From Anaerosolibacter carboniphilus (GTDB taxonomy: Bacteria; Bacillota; Clostridia; Peptostreptococcales; Thermotaleaceae), in assembly GCF_014205875.1 (NCBI RefSeq), contig NZ_JACHEN010000003.1, positions 124,001-188,000 on the forward strand: a stretch of DNA of 64,000 nt. Direction: 5' to 3'. Below the pieces are notes generated by a model that ran no database searches, had not been told where the DNA came from, and was given only the letters and a program-made list of their open reading frames with translations. A program made the position numbers and the translations under genes. Shown here in pieces: positions 34,094 to 43,331 of this stretch. The first letter of the stretch is position 1. Every line of letters begins with the position of its first letter.

Positions 34094-35293
34094 TTAAGCC
34101 TTTTGCTGTAGGATTTTAACAGCTTCAGGAAGGATCAGTTTACCGTCTACACGTTGACTTGCAAGGAAACCAACTTGACCAGTGGTTGCAAATAGCTCAT
34201 TTAAACGCTTGAAAGAACGTCCTTGTCTGTCCGCAATCCAGTAGTAACCAAAGTCACCAAATGCGATGGTCTTTGCCCCAGCCTCAATAATTGGCGCATA
34301 GGCTGAAGTATATACTGGACGGTTTAGCAATGTATCTGGAGTACCCGCAGTCAGCGAAGGCTGCCATAGATATTGGCCCTGTCCGTCTTTTAGTTTACGG
34401 ATTGCTTTCACCGTTGCATCATTCATTAAGAACACTGCATTTTTTCTGTATGGTGCTTTTAATGAGTATACAAGATCGATAATCTCATCTGCTGTAATAG
34501 CTGTAGCCGAACCTGCAGTAATCCCAAGCTGTGCTCCACCCGTAGCATTGAAAATGCCTGTAGGTTTTCCATCAGCATCTCCAACAAGAAATGCTTCCTC
34601 TTCCTTTGCTCCAATTCTTCTTGCAAACTCAGTGGAAATATAGCTTTCAAGATTAAATACACTATCATTTAAGAGTTCATCCGAGACTTTGATCATCGTA
34701 CCCAACTTATATGCACCAATGGAAGTCTGACCAAATACAGAATCACTCTCATCAAATTCCTCGCCTTCATCAAGCCAAGCCGCAGTTCCTTTGGTCACTA
34801 CAACAGGAATTTTTCTGTCACCGCTTGAGGTCTGAATAATTTTTGCCAGCTTACGGAACACATTTTCTTCCTCAAGGGTTTGAATTAGGGTACGTTCAAA
34901 TTCATCTGGAACAAGATATCCACCCTCAGAATCAGTTCCTACAGAGAGGGAATTGAGTACATCATGTCTAGGATTTTTGCTTCGCATGACATTCCAGAAT
35001 GCCTTCTTATAATCATCACTTGCTCTTCCAGTCTTTGTTTCCATCCCTGGAATATTTGGTTTTCCAGTAAGAGGCATATTCACAGGTTTGTTAAGTTCTG
35101 CTTCAAGTGCCTCTTGGCGTTCCAGTCTTGTGATTTCCTTTCCAAGATTAACAATGTCCTCTTCCATTCTGTCGTAGGTTACCGCATCCTCCGCAGAAAC
35201 AAGCCCGTCACTGCCACGTTTTGAATCAAGAAATGCCTTTGCCGCTTCCCATGCTTTTGCACGTTTTTCACGCAGTTCAAGAATTTTACTCAT
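34094..35293 (-). CDS. Major capsid protein (HK97 fold) with N-terminal delta domain
   Basis: 399 residues. Residues 1-105 form a coiled-coil scaffold domain (REKRAKAWEAAKAFLDSKRG...) that the upstream protease removes. The HK97 shell domain follows: the N-arm (SVGTDSEGGYLVPDEFERTL), GTAAWLDEGEEFDE, and the spine helix around MNDATVKAIRKLKDG. Self-scaffolding capsid, hence no separate scaffold gene. AGGAGG precedes the ATG. Confidence 0.94.
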   Translation of the reverse strand: MSKILELREKRAKAWEAAKAFLDSKRGSDGLVSAEDAVTYDRMEEDIVNLGKEITRLERQEALEAELNKPVNMPLTGKPNIPGMETKTGRASDDYKKAFWNVMRSKNPRHDVLNSLSVGTDSEGGYLVPDEFERTLIQTLEEENVFRKLAKIIQTSSGDRKIPVVVTKGTAAWLDEGEEFDESDSVFGQTSIGAYKLGTMIKVSDELLNDSVFNLESYISTEFARRIGAKEEEAFLVGDADGKPTGIFNATGGAQLGITAGSATAITADEIIDLVYSLKAPYRKNAVFLMNDATVKAIRKLKDGQGQYLWQPSLTAGTPDTLLNRPVYTSAYAPIIEAGAKTIAFGDFGYYWIADRQGRSFKRLNELFATTGQVGFLASQRVDGKLILPEAVKILQQKA

Positions 35294-35305
35294 TTTGATT
35301 TCCTC

Positions 35306-35986
35306 CTAATATTTTAATAAATTAAGCCGCTCATAAAGCGGCTCGGTTGATTGTTTGACAACTGGTTTCTTAAGCTTATCCATTAATGAATTGGTCACTG
35401 CTCTTCGGCTAAACACAAAACTATCTTGCACAGTACTTTCTCCAGTTCTAAACATGATGTCATCAGCAAAACCAAGCTCAATCGCTTTATTGGCATTAAG
35501 CCATGTTTCTGCATCCATCAGATGGGATAGCCTTGTTCGTGATAAACCGGTTTTCAGTTCATAAGCATTGATGATACTTTCCTTTACTTCATCTAACATT
35601 TGCATTGCCTTTTGCATCTCCTCACTATCACCAATGGCTATGGTGAATGGGTTATGGATCATCATGAGTGAGGTTGGTGACATCAAGACTTCTGTTCCTG
35701 CCATTGCAATGACCGATGCGGCTGATGCTGCAATACCGTCAATTTTTACAGTGACATTGCCCTTGTAATCCATCAGCATGTTATAAATCTGTGATGCTGC
35801 GATACAATCGCCACCGGGAGAGTTGATCCAAACAACAATGTCTCCTTCGCCACTCATAAGCTCTGCTTTAAAAGCTGCAGGAGTAACATCATCTTCAAAC
35901 CAACTCTCCTCTGCAATTGCACCGTTAAGGTAGAGGGTTCGTGTTTGTGTATCTGAATCACGCACCCAGTTCCAAAACTTTTTCAT
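35306..35986 (-). CDS. Head maturation protease (ClpP-like)
   Basis: 226 residues of ClpP/S14 fold. The serine lies in GIAASAASVIAMAG, the histidine in MMIHNPFTIA, and the SPGGD turn is present. It cleaves the capsid delta domain. The C-terminus ends VKQSTEPLYERLNLLKY. It overlaps the portal gene by four bases. Confidence 0.93.
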   Translation of the reverse strand: MKKFWNWVRDSDTQTRTLYLNGAIAEESWFEDDVTPAAFKAELMSGEGDIVVWINSPGGDCIAASQIYNMLMDYKGNVTVKIDGIAASAASVIAMAGTEVLMSPTSLMMIHNPFTIAIGDSEEMQKAMQMLDEVKESIINAYELKTGLSRTRLSHLMDAETWLNANKAIELGFADDIMFRTGESTVQDSFVFSRRAVTNSLMDKLKKPVVKQSTEPLYERLNLLKY

Positions 35987-37245
35987 TTGGCTGTTTCCTC
36001 CAATCCTTCTTTATTTGCAAATATGCCCGCATCCGCAAGTTTGGTCATATTGCCGTTAATTAGGTATAAATCTCCTCCAAGCTCAGGTGGAATTCGGTCT
36101 AGGTTCTCAAGCTCCCTAATATCATTGGCGCTCATCCATCCGTTTTGTCTGGCGGTTGCATAGCCGCTCATTCGAGAAACATAATCTCCACGAAGTAAAC
36201 CATCTACGTTAAACTTGGAAAAATACTGCTTCTTTTCATCTGATCTTAAAAGCGCTCTGCTAATGGCCTGCTCCCACCGAATTACCCAAGGGTCCAAGGT
36301 GTATTTCACAAACTCCAGTGATTGTTGTTCAATATTAGAAAAGCTCGACTTTTCCAGGTCTCCAACCATATGTGGAGGTACACGGAAAATTCGAGCGATT
36401 TCATTGATTTGAAATTTCCTTGTTTCTAAAAACTGAGCTTGCTCCGGCGAGATACCAATTGGCTGGTACTTCATGCCTTCTTCAAGTACTGCCACGCGAT
36501 GAGAGTTGCTACTCCCTTGATAGGCTGCATTCCAACTTTCCCTTACTTTCTGAGGGTCTTTAATGGTGCCAGGATGTTCAAGTACCCCTCCTGGTGCTGC
36601 CCCATTAGCAAAGAACTTAGCTCCATATTCCTCACATGCTATTGCCATACCTATAGCATTCTTAGCCATAGCAATCGGCGAGTAACCCACAAGACCATCA
36701 AAGCCTAAACCTGGAATATGAAGTACATCGCTTGGTCTTAATGTAACCGCCACACCATTCATCGTTGGTGCATCATCGGAATATCTGGTGTAGGAATAAT
36801 AGAGATTGCCACTGGAATCTCGATCCACAGACATTCGATTTGGCATTAATGGATACAGTGCTATGACTTCACCTTTGCCGTTTCGAATAATCTGAGCATA
36901 GGCATTGCCCCATAATAAAAGATGAGTCATCATCGTCTCGCGGAAAACGAAAGAACTCATCTCTGGATTTGGCTCATCATGTAATAAAAAATATAGCGGA
37001 TGAGAAAGTGCTTTCTCCTTACCACCGCTATCGGTGTATTTATATAGATGAAGGGGAAGCCCTGCCACAGCCTCTGCTAATATCCTCACGCAGGAATACA
37101 CTGCAGTCATTTGCATGGCTGTATGCTCATTAACAGGCTTGCCGCTTGTCGAGCCGCCAAAAAGGAAACTATAGTTGCTCCCTGCAGTTCGATTTTGTGG
37201 TTTGTCACGTGCTTTAAAAATATTTGTAAATAGCCCCATCTGCAT
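35983..37245 (-). CDS. Portal protein (HK97 family)
   Basis: 420 residues. Typical text: YSCVRILAEAVAGLPLHLYKY, LLLWGNAYAQIIRNGKGEV and the RIFRVPPHMVGDLEKSSFSNIEQQ segment. Twelve copies form the DNA channel through which the terminase packages. The ATG at 37245 has good spacing from GAGAGG. Follows the large terminase by 12 bases, the standard order. Confidence 0.94.
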   Translation of the reverse strand: MQMGLFTNIFKARDKPQNRTAGSNYSFLFGGSTSGKPVNEHTAMQMTAVYSCVRILAEAVAGLPLHLYKYTDSGGKEKALSHPLYFLLHDEPNPEMSSFVFRETMMTHLLLWGNAYAQIIRNGKGEVIALYPLMPNRMSVDRDSSGNLYYSYTRYSDDAPTMNGVAVTLRPSDVLHIPGLGFDGLVGYSPIAMAKNAIGMAIACEEYGAKFFANGAAPGGVLEHPGTIKDPQKVRESWNAAYQGSSNSHRVAVLEEGMKYQPIGISPEQAQFLETRKFQINEIARIFRVPPHMVGDLEKSSFSNIEQQSLEFVKYTLDPWVIRWEQAISRALLRSDEKKQYFSKFNVDGLLRGDYVSRMSGYATARQNGWMSANDIRELENLDRIPPELGGDLYLINGNMTKLADAGIFANKEGLEETAK

Positions 37246-37257
37246 CACTTTCCTCTC

Positions 37258-38850
37258 CTAAAACACGAGTAATCCCCGACCGTCATAAACCGAAGCACTC
37301 GTATCATTGCCACAGCGAATTGCTCTATCTAGAGCCATAATAGTGGCTACAGCACCATCTATTTTTTCTGTTGACTTCTCTTTATCCGGTTTAATGTTGC
37401 CCGCCGGATCAGTACGAATAAAAATATTATCCATCATCCATCTAAGAACAGGATGTCCACCATGTGCGACCTTTTCCTCCAAGGTTAGTTTCATAAGTTC
37501 CTTGGTTGGTGGACTCATATCTTTAAATCCCTGTCCAAATGGAACAACGGTAAATCCCATGCCTTCAAGGTTTTGTACCATCTGGACTGCACCCCAGCGG
37601 TCAAAGGCAATTTCTCGAATGTTGTACTTTTCACCAAGACTTTCAATAAACTTCTCAATGAAACCATAATGCACCACATTGCCTTCTGTAGTCTTAAGAT
37701 GTTCTTGCTTTTCCCATACATCATAGGGAACATGGTCACGATTTACTCTGAGATTAAGGGTTTCTTCCGGTAACCAAAAATAGGGAAGAACAACATATTT
37801 GTCATCTTCATCTTCCGGTGGAAACACGAGTACAAAGGCTGTTATATCTATGGAACTTGAAAGGTCTAGACCGCCATAGCAAACTCTTCCAAATAAGTCT
37901 TCTTCATTTACGGCAAAAGCACATTTATCCCACTTATCCATTGGCATCCATCTAACTGCTTGTTTGACCCATTGATTAAGTCTTAACTGCCTAAATGTAT
38001 TCTCTTCTGCAGGATTTTGCTTTGCAGATTCACAAGCGGCTTTTACCTTGTCGATTCCCACTGTAATCCCTAGGCTTGGATTTGCTTTTTTCCATACTTT
38101 TGGATCAGTCCAATCATCAGATTCGTCTGCTCCATAAATAACTGGATAAAATGTAGGGTCAACCTTTCGCCCTTCCAAGAGGTCTTTCGCTTTTTGATGT
38201 GTCTCATAGCAGATAGATTTGGTGTCTGACCCTGCAGTGGTAATAAGAAAATACAGCGGTTGGGTTCTTGCATCACCAGAACCCTTGGTCATAACATCAA
38301 AGAGTTTTCTATTGGGCTGGGTATGAAGTTCATCAAAAACAACACCGTGTATATTAAAACCATGCTTTGAATAGGCTTCAGCTGAAAGCACTTGATAAAA
38401 ACTATTTGTCGGCTGAAAAACAATACGCTTTGTTGCCGACAGGATCTTAACTCGTTTACTAAGTGCTGGGCTCATACGCACCATATCAGCTGCAACTTCA
38501 AATACTATCGATGCTTGCTGACGATCTGCAGCACAACCATAAACCTCCGCTCTTTCTTCACCATCACCACAACAAAGAAGTAGGGCAACAGCAGCCGCAA
38601 GTTCTGATTTACCCATTTTCTTTGGTATCTCAATATAAGCTGTATTAAACTGTCTATATCCATTTGGTTTAAGTGTTCCAAAAATATCTCTGATAATTTG
38701 CTCTTGCCAATCTATGAGTTCAAAAGGCTTTCCTGACCATTTACCTTTGGTATGGCTTAAGCACTCAATAAAGTTGACCGCATAGTCTGCAGCATCTTTA
38801 TCGTAATAAGAGTCCTTTGCCATAAAAGCTGTCGGTTTATATTTCTTCAA
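37258..38850 (-). CDS. terL: Terminase large subunit
   Basis: 530 residues. Walker A-like IPKKMGKSELAAAVALLL, Walker B VVFDELH, and C-terminal nuclease residues around IREIAFDRWGA and IDGAVATIMALDRA. ATP-driven DNA packaging motor and end-cutting nuclease. TTG 38850 is the first standard start, but the best ribosome binding site (GGGAGG) is 15 nt away; an ATT four codons upstream would be 9 nt away. The small subunit is unusually distant, beyond the methylation block. Confidence 0.93.
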   Translation of the reverse strand: MKKYKPTAFMAKDSYYDKDAADYAVNFIECLSHTKGKWSGKPFELIDWQEQIIRDIFGTLKPNGYRQFNTAYIEIPKKMGKSELAAAVALLLCCGDGEERAEVYGCAADRQQASIVFEVAADMVRMSPALSKRVKILSATKRIVFQPTNSFYQVLSAEAYSKHGFNIHGVVFDELHTQPNRKLFDVMTKGSGDARTQPLYFLITTAGSDTKSICYETHQKAKDLLEGRKVDPTFYPVIYGADESDDWTDPKVWKKANPSLGITVGIDKVKAACESAKQNPAEENTFRQLRLNQWVKQAVRWMPMDKWDKCAFAVNEEDLFGRVCYGGLDLSSSIDITAFVLVFPPEDEDDKYVVLPYFWLPEETLNLRVNRDHVPYDVWEKQEHLKTTEGNVVHYGFIEKFIESLGEKYNIREIAFDRWGAVQMVQNLEGMGFTVVPFGQGFKDMSPPTKELMKLTLEEKVAHGGHPVLRWMMDNIFIRTDPAGNIKPDKEKSTEKIDGAVATIMALDRAIRCGNDTSASVYDGRGLLVF

Positions 38851-38967
38851 CTTTCTAATATGCGGTCACCTCCCAACAAGCATAAAAATAGACCTGCATC
38901 AAGCAAGCCTTATCATTCTATCCATACGAGAAACAGAGCCAACTTTGGCACTGTCCTCTTTTACTAT

Positions 38968-39192
38968 TTAGTTGTGTTCTAGCAATAGGATTGCAAGCGC
39001 AATTTCTGCATCCTCATCCACAGGTTCAATGTCCCAGCCCCGGTCATAATTTGCAATAATCTTTCCGTTACGTTTAAGCATCAGCTTAGAGATGCGTCCT
39101 TCGTCAATTCCAAATTCCGAGCCTTTCTCATAGCACTTTACCCAATAATGGATGATACTGTCATGAACTTTGATGCTACCTTCTTTCCACAT
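38968..39192 (-). CDS. Small phage protein (DUF7678-like)
   Basis: 74 residues: MWKEGSIKVHDSIIHYWVKC, then GRISKLMLKRNGKIIANYDRG and an acidic end. The pattern (a small beta sheet with K-R-x-G-K-x-I) recurs in proteins beside terminases in Clostridia phages. No function known. Confidence 0.7.
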   Translation of the reverse strand: MWKEGSIKVHDSIIHYWVKCYEKGSEFGIDEGRISKLMLKRNGKIIANYDRGWDIEPVDEDAEIALAILLLEHN

Positions 39193-39196
39193 GGCT

Positions 39197-39376
39197 TTAT
39201 TCCTCCTTACCGGTCAGAATGAACCTGGAATAAGCCCCAATGTTATCTGCAAGGTAAAGAAGCAACTCGTCATATCCTTCCCTTAGAGCGATTTCCTGTA
39301 CTTTTCGTACATCAAACATATTGGTTTCACCTGTTTCACGAATAGCATGAATCTGTTGTTTTATCTTATCTGTCAT
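39197..39376 (-). CDS. DUF5049 protein
   Basis: 59 residues: MTDKIKQQIHAIRETGETNM, FDVRKVQEIALREGYDELLLY and a Phe-Ile-Leu-x-Gly end. This is the DUF5049 family of tiny phage proteins. ATG 39376 lies seven bases after GGAGG; the longer frame to 39457 only reads through the neighbour. Unknown role. Confidence 0.8.
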   Translation of the reverse strand: MTDKIKQQIHAIRETGETNMFDVRKVQEIALREGYDELLLYLADNIGAYSRFILTGKEE

Positions 39377-39596
39377 CGTGAATCCTCCTGCACAGGTCTT
39401 CGCCAAAAGCGACTGAGAGGCTGGAGCCTGAATCCCAACGCACCATAATAGAACCAATATCGTCTACTCCTACAACTGTTCCTTTTGTACCAATCTTTGG
39501 AGCTTGAATATCATCCATCTTTAATAGTTCTACTCGACATCCAGCAGGGTACTTCTCACGAAGGTTTAGCAGTTGTTCTTTACTGATTATCCTCAT
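39366..39596 (-). CDS. DUF4314 protein
   Basis: 76 residues with an SH3-like beta barrel pattern: REKYPAGCRVELLKMDD, GTKGTVVGVDDIGSIMVRWDSGSSL. DUF4314 proteins are common between phage methyltransferases and the large terminase. Function unknown; the fold suggests nucleic-acid or protein binding. Confidence 0.82.
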   Translation of the reverse strand: MRIISKEQLLNLREKYPAGCRVELLKMDDIQAPKIGTKGTVVGVDDIGSIMVRWDSGSSLSVAFGEDLCRRIHDDR

Positions 39597-40272
39597 TTTT
39601 TACTCCTCCTTTGAATGCCGCAGAACCGGTTAGATTTCTGAGCAATATTTTTCGTTCTTCTTTATACTCTTTTCCAATAAATTCAAGGCGGAGCAAAAAG
39701 CATCTAAATGCGTATTTTTCATTTGGGATTTCCTTTTCTTTTGCAGTAATGCGTTTCTGGTTTCTTGCCATCTCGCAAAGCGCAGAAATAAAATGGTTGT
39801 AAGCCTTAACCTCTTCTGGTGTTGGTATTTCTTTAAACCATGGGAATGAAACTTCATCTTCAGAAATTTCAACAGGTAAGTCTTCTGCCTCAAGTGCATG
39901 ACGGATAAGATCGCCTTTTGCCTCAATAATCGCTTTTAGGTTTTCAAGTGCCTTTTCTGTAAAGCTACTCCTTGGCATTGATACATAAAGGCTTAAAGCC
40001 TCACTGTCTGCGGTTTGTTTGCCCTCAGTGACGTTAATTTGCTCCTCTGCGATAAAACCCTCCCTTGCCAAACACTGGGCTACGTTTTCGATTTCTTCGC
40101 TGTCTGCCTTATCACTAAATTCAAGACTCCCATTTTTGTCGATGATAAAGGCATCCACCTCGTAAGCCATGCTGGGCATTCCAAGGTACTTTGCTTTAAC
40201 ACCTGTGATGTCGCTAAGTGCTGTGACTAACCTCTTTCGCTCTGACCCTGTTACGTTATAATTAATGATCAT
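39580..40272 (-). CDS. Conserved phage protein (annotated elsewhere as virulence protein)
   Basis: 230 residues. Starts MIINYNVTGSERKRLVTALS, with VKAKYLGMPSMAYEVD near residue 30, acidic linkers and a basic helical C-terminus. Related phage proteins carry the uninformative name virulence protein. AAAGGAGG is 8 nt before ATG 40272. It is the first gene after the copy-2 42-bp promoter-like box, so it may open a transcript running into the packaging genes. Confidence 0.7.
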   Translation of the reverse strand: MIINYNVTGSERKRLVTALSDITGVKAKYLGMPSMAYEVDAFIIDKNGSLEFSDKADSEEIENVAQCLAREGFIAEEQINVTEGKQTADSEALSLYVSMPRSSFTEKALENLKAIIEAKGDLIRHALEAEDLPVEISEDEVSFPWFKEIPTPEEVKAYNHFISALCEMARNQKRITAKEKEIPNEKYAFRCFLLRLEFIGKEYKEERKILLRNLTGSAAFKGGVKNEDNQ

Positions 40273-40299
40273 GTACAAAACCTCCTTTGTTTTGGTATG

Positions 40300-40341
40300 T
40301 ACATATATCACTCTAAAACACTTATTTATCAAGCTTTTTAT
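40300..40341 (-). promoter_or_regulatory. 42-bp box upstream of the packaging-side operon (copy 2 of 2)
   Basis: Minus strand: TAAAAAGCTTG, variable 11 bases, TTTTAGAGTGAT, TATGTA. TTGATA and GATATA are 17 bp apart. It matches the box at 16249-16290 in 32 of 42 positions and has the same orientation relative to the downstream gene. Likely a phage promoter or operator. Confidence 0.6.
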
Positions 40342-40366
40342 CGCTAATTTAGAATAGAAACATGGA

Positions 40367-42103
40367 TTAAGTATTTCCTTCTAATTGTGTATACCAAACA
40401 ATGCCAGACAGCACAAAACATACATTTGGAAGGGCTACTCCGTTGCCCCACATCTTATATTCAGCAGAATCAGAATGCGGATTCTTTAGCCACTTAGATA
40501 TTTGCTTTAGTGTCTTGGCTTTTGAATAACTGCCGGTCACTTTACGGTGTGTTTCAAATATGTCATACCAGGTGCGAAGGTCATCCATCGTTGGGTTTTC
40601 TATCCCTAAATCACTACACCACCAATCGGGGAAACCCTGCAGCCTTGCACACTCTGTTGGTGTCAGCCTTCTGACTGTGTATTCTATACCGTCATTACCA
40701 TTAATAAGCGGTGGATCTTTATAATCTGTGGCAACTAAAGTATTAGCAAGTTCTTTCTCGGCATTTGTAAAAAATGATGCCTTACTTGATGAGTAGGTAG
40801 GAGTTGCCACTGCACTGGGACCCTGTGCATTCAGTGTTGAACTTATCCCATCTTCTGTAATCCCAAGATTTCTAGCATAATTTTGACCACAGTTGAAAGA
40901 CTCCCTATCAATCGCATAAACGACAGCGTGCTTATCTACAGTATTTAAAGTAAAGCTGACTTCCTCGTTAACACCATCTCCTCGTGGGCCATTCTTGTCA
41001 TCTCTGCCTATCATAGAGCCTTGCAAGGCATAACTTTCTACCACAGCAATACCACCTTGATTGCTATCCGGAGCATTGCCTGACGTATCAATGGTTCTTG
41101 CCGTATCACTTTCATAGACATTTGAACGTGCATTGATTGTTCCTTCTGAGGTAAATCGCACATCGTAGGTCTTAGGATTTTCCACAACAAATGGCTGATT
41201 GTTGCCGCCTGTTCCATAAGTAGCAGAAATAGTTGGTGCAACATCAATCGGCCCACTAAAACGAGTATCCTTTCCGTGATTATCAAAAACAGCCGAGTCC
41301 ATAACAAAAGGTGGATGATTTGACTTAGCACGTAGGGTACAAGTGATATCCTTTGTCACATCCATACGATTACCGCCCTGGTCATTTAAGCAGATTGTGC
41401 CTGCCTCTCCAGTGCTGTCTGCAATATAGCTGGCAGTACCTTGCCACGAGCGGATGCTCTCCTTAGAATACCCAGACAAGCCTTCTGACTTAAATAGTAT
41501 TTCTCCGGCACCCCCACCCGCAAAATCTGCGACAAGGAAGATTCGTTTTCTTCGTTGGGGAACTCCCCAGTATTGAGCATCCAGCACTCGCCAGGCAAGG
41601 GAGAAATGATCTCCCACGATACTTCCTGCTTGTTTCCATTTATCAGTTTTAGGAATTGATATGGTTTCATCTTCGATGTGGCAGATGCCTTCAAGGACGC
41701 ATCTGAAATCTTCTCCTTTGTTTGATGAGAACGCTCCAAGCACGTTTTCCCAGACGATATATCTTGGCTTTTTGCCATCTGTTGCACACCTCATTTCTTT
41801 TACGATTCGGATGGCTTCATAAAAAAGACTTGAACGTCTCCCATCCAAGCCATCACGCTTACCTGCTATGGATAAATCTTGGCAAGGGGAGCCAAAGGTA
41901 ATAATATCTACTGGCTCTATCTTGCTGCCATCCATGCAAGAAATATCTCCATAATGTTTGATAAAAGGCAGCCTTTTGGTTGTCACCCTAATAGGAAACG
42001 GTTCAATCTCCGATGCCCATACTGGGGTAATACCGGAAATTAAACCGCCTAAAGGAAAACCGCCCGAGCCGTCAAAAAGACTGCCTAGGGTCAGTTTATT
42101 CAT
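40367..42103 (-). CDS. DNA (cytosine-5-)-methyltransferase
   Basis: 578 residues, longer than typical because of a large variable target-recognition region. Motif I LFDGSGGFPLGG, motif IV SPCQDLSIAGKRDGLDGRR with nucleophile Cys74, motif VI ENVLGAF, motif VIII QRRKRIFLVADF, and motifs IX-X near the C-terminus (RRLTPTECARLQGFPDWW, WGNGVALP). It protects phage DNA from host restriction or marks packaging. Overlaps the second methyltransferase by eight bases. Confidence 0.93.
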   Translation of the reverse strand: MNKLTLGSLFDGSGGFPLGGLISGITPVWASEIEPFPIRVTTKRLPFIKHYGDISCMDGSKIEPVDIITFGSPCQDLSIAGKRDGLDGRRSSLFYEAIRIVKEMRCATDGKKPRYIVWENVLGAFSSNKGEDFRCVLEGICHIEDETISIPKTDKWKQAGSIVGDHFSLAWRVLDAQYWGVPQRRKRIFLVADFAGGGAGEILFKSEGLSGYSKESIRSWQGTASYIADSTGEAGTICLNDQGGNRMDVTKDITCTLRAKSNHPPFVMDSAVFDNHGKDTRFSGPIDVAPTISATYGTGGNNQPFVVENPKTYDVRFTSEGTINARSNVYESDTARTIDTSGNAPDSNQGGIAVVESYALQGSMIGRDDKNGPRGDGVNEEVSFTLNTVDKHAVVYAIDRESFNCGQNYARNLGITEDGISSTLNAQGPSAVATPTYSSSKASFFTNAEKELANTLVATDYKDPPLINGNDGIEYTVRRLTPTECARLQGFPDWWCSDLGIENPTMDDLRTWYDIFETHRKVTGSYSKAKTLKQISKWLKNPHSDSAEYKMWGNGVALPNVCFVLSGIVWYTQLEGNT

Positions 42104-43331
42104 TGGCTACCTCCAATTCATCGTATCTATAACTGAGTCCATCCCTTTGAACACTTACTTCTTTTGATGTCCCGACTTGCCCAATATAGCGTTTTACAAT
42201 AACATCACAGAATTTCTCATCTAGTTCCACTGTGTAGCAAATACGCTCTGACTGCTCACAAGCAATTAATGTACTTCCACTTCCACCAAAGGGATCGAGT
42301 ACAATTGTGTTACTCATAGAGGAATTCAAAATAGGATAGGCAAGAAGAGGAATTGGTTTCATCGTAGGATGATCACCATTTCTCTTTGGTTTATCAAACT
42401 CCCATATGGTAGTTTCTTTTCTTCCCGTATACCACTGATGTCTTCCTTTCTTCTTCCAACCATAAAGCACTGGTTCGTGTTGCCATTGATATGGTGAACG
42501 TCCAAGTACAAGGGAGTCCTTTTTCCATATACAGCAACCGGATAAATAAAAACCGGCATCCGAGAAGGCTTTTCTAAAATTAAACCCTTCGGTGTCGGCA
42601 TGAAATACATAGATGGAGGCATCGTCTGCTAATGCTTCTTCAATATTGATGAAAGCATCTAAGAGGAATTGATAAAAGGCATCATTTGTCATATGATCGT
42701 TTTTGATTTTCCCTGCAGAGCCTTCATAATTTACGTTGTAGGGAGGGTCTGTCACACACAAATTAGCCTTGTTTTTATTCATCAGCACATCATAGGTTTC
42801 TTTCACCGTGGAGTCACCACATACTAGCCTGTGCCTACCTAGCGTCCATACGTCACCAAATTTGCTGATTGCAGGCTTTTTTAATTCTTCATCCACATCA
42901 AAGTCATCATCGTGAATTCCATCTTTGATGGTATCTTTAAATAAGTCATCCAGTTCTTTAGGATCAAATCCAGTAAGCGAAACATCAAAATCTGCACCTT
43001 GTAAATCAGCAATCAAAAGGGCAAGCTTATCCTTATCCCAATCACCGCTAATTTTATTTAGAGCGATATTGAGGGCTTTTTCCTTTTCCTCATCCATCTC
43101 AATGATGACGCATTCGACTTCTGATATACCCATATCAATGAGTACCTTAAGTCTTTGATGGCCACCTACAACATTGCCTGTCACCTTATTCCAGATAACC
43201 GGCTCCACATATCCAAACTGCTCAATCGAGCGTTTCAGCTTTTCATACTCTGCATCACCTGGCTTTAAATCTTTACGAGGATTGTATTTAGCAGGAAGCA
43301 GGTCTTTTGTATTCTTTTTTTCAATCAACAT
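42096..43331 (-). CDS. ParB-like domain fused to N6/N4 DNA methyltransferase
   Basis: 411 residues. N-terminal ParB/Srx-like fold (about 1-110: NPRKDLKPGDAEYEKLKRSIEQF, GGHQRLKVL). The methyltransferase has DPPYNVNYEG beginning at D195 and DPFGGSGSTL near residue 345, with the catalytic motif preceding the SAM motif. Such fusions are frequent in Clostridia phages; the ParB part may set target choice. Overlaps metK by 11 bases, so the three genes are co-translated. Confidence 0.92.
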   Translation of the reverse strand: MLIEKKNTKDLLPAKYNPRKDLKPGDAEYEKLKRSIEQFGYVEPVIWNKVTGNVVGGHQRLKVLIDMGISEVECVIIEMDEEKEKALNIALNKISGDWDKDKLALLIADLQGADFDVSLTGFDPKELDDLFKDTIKDGIHDDDFDVDEELKKPAISKFGDVWTLGRHRLVCGDSTVKETYDVLMNKNKANLCVTDPPYNVNYEGSAGKIKNDHMTNDAFYQFLLDAFINIEEALADDASIYVFHADTEGFNFRKAFSDAGFYLSGCCIWKKDSLVLGRSPYQWQHEPVLYGWKKKGRHQWYTGRKETTIWEFDKPKRNGDHPTMKPIPLLAYPILNSSMSNTIVLDPFGGSGSTLIACEQSERICYTVELDEKFCDVIVKRYIGQVGTSKEVSVQRDGLSYRYDELEVANE

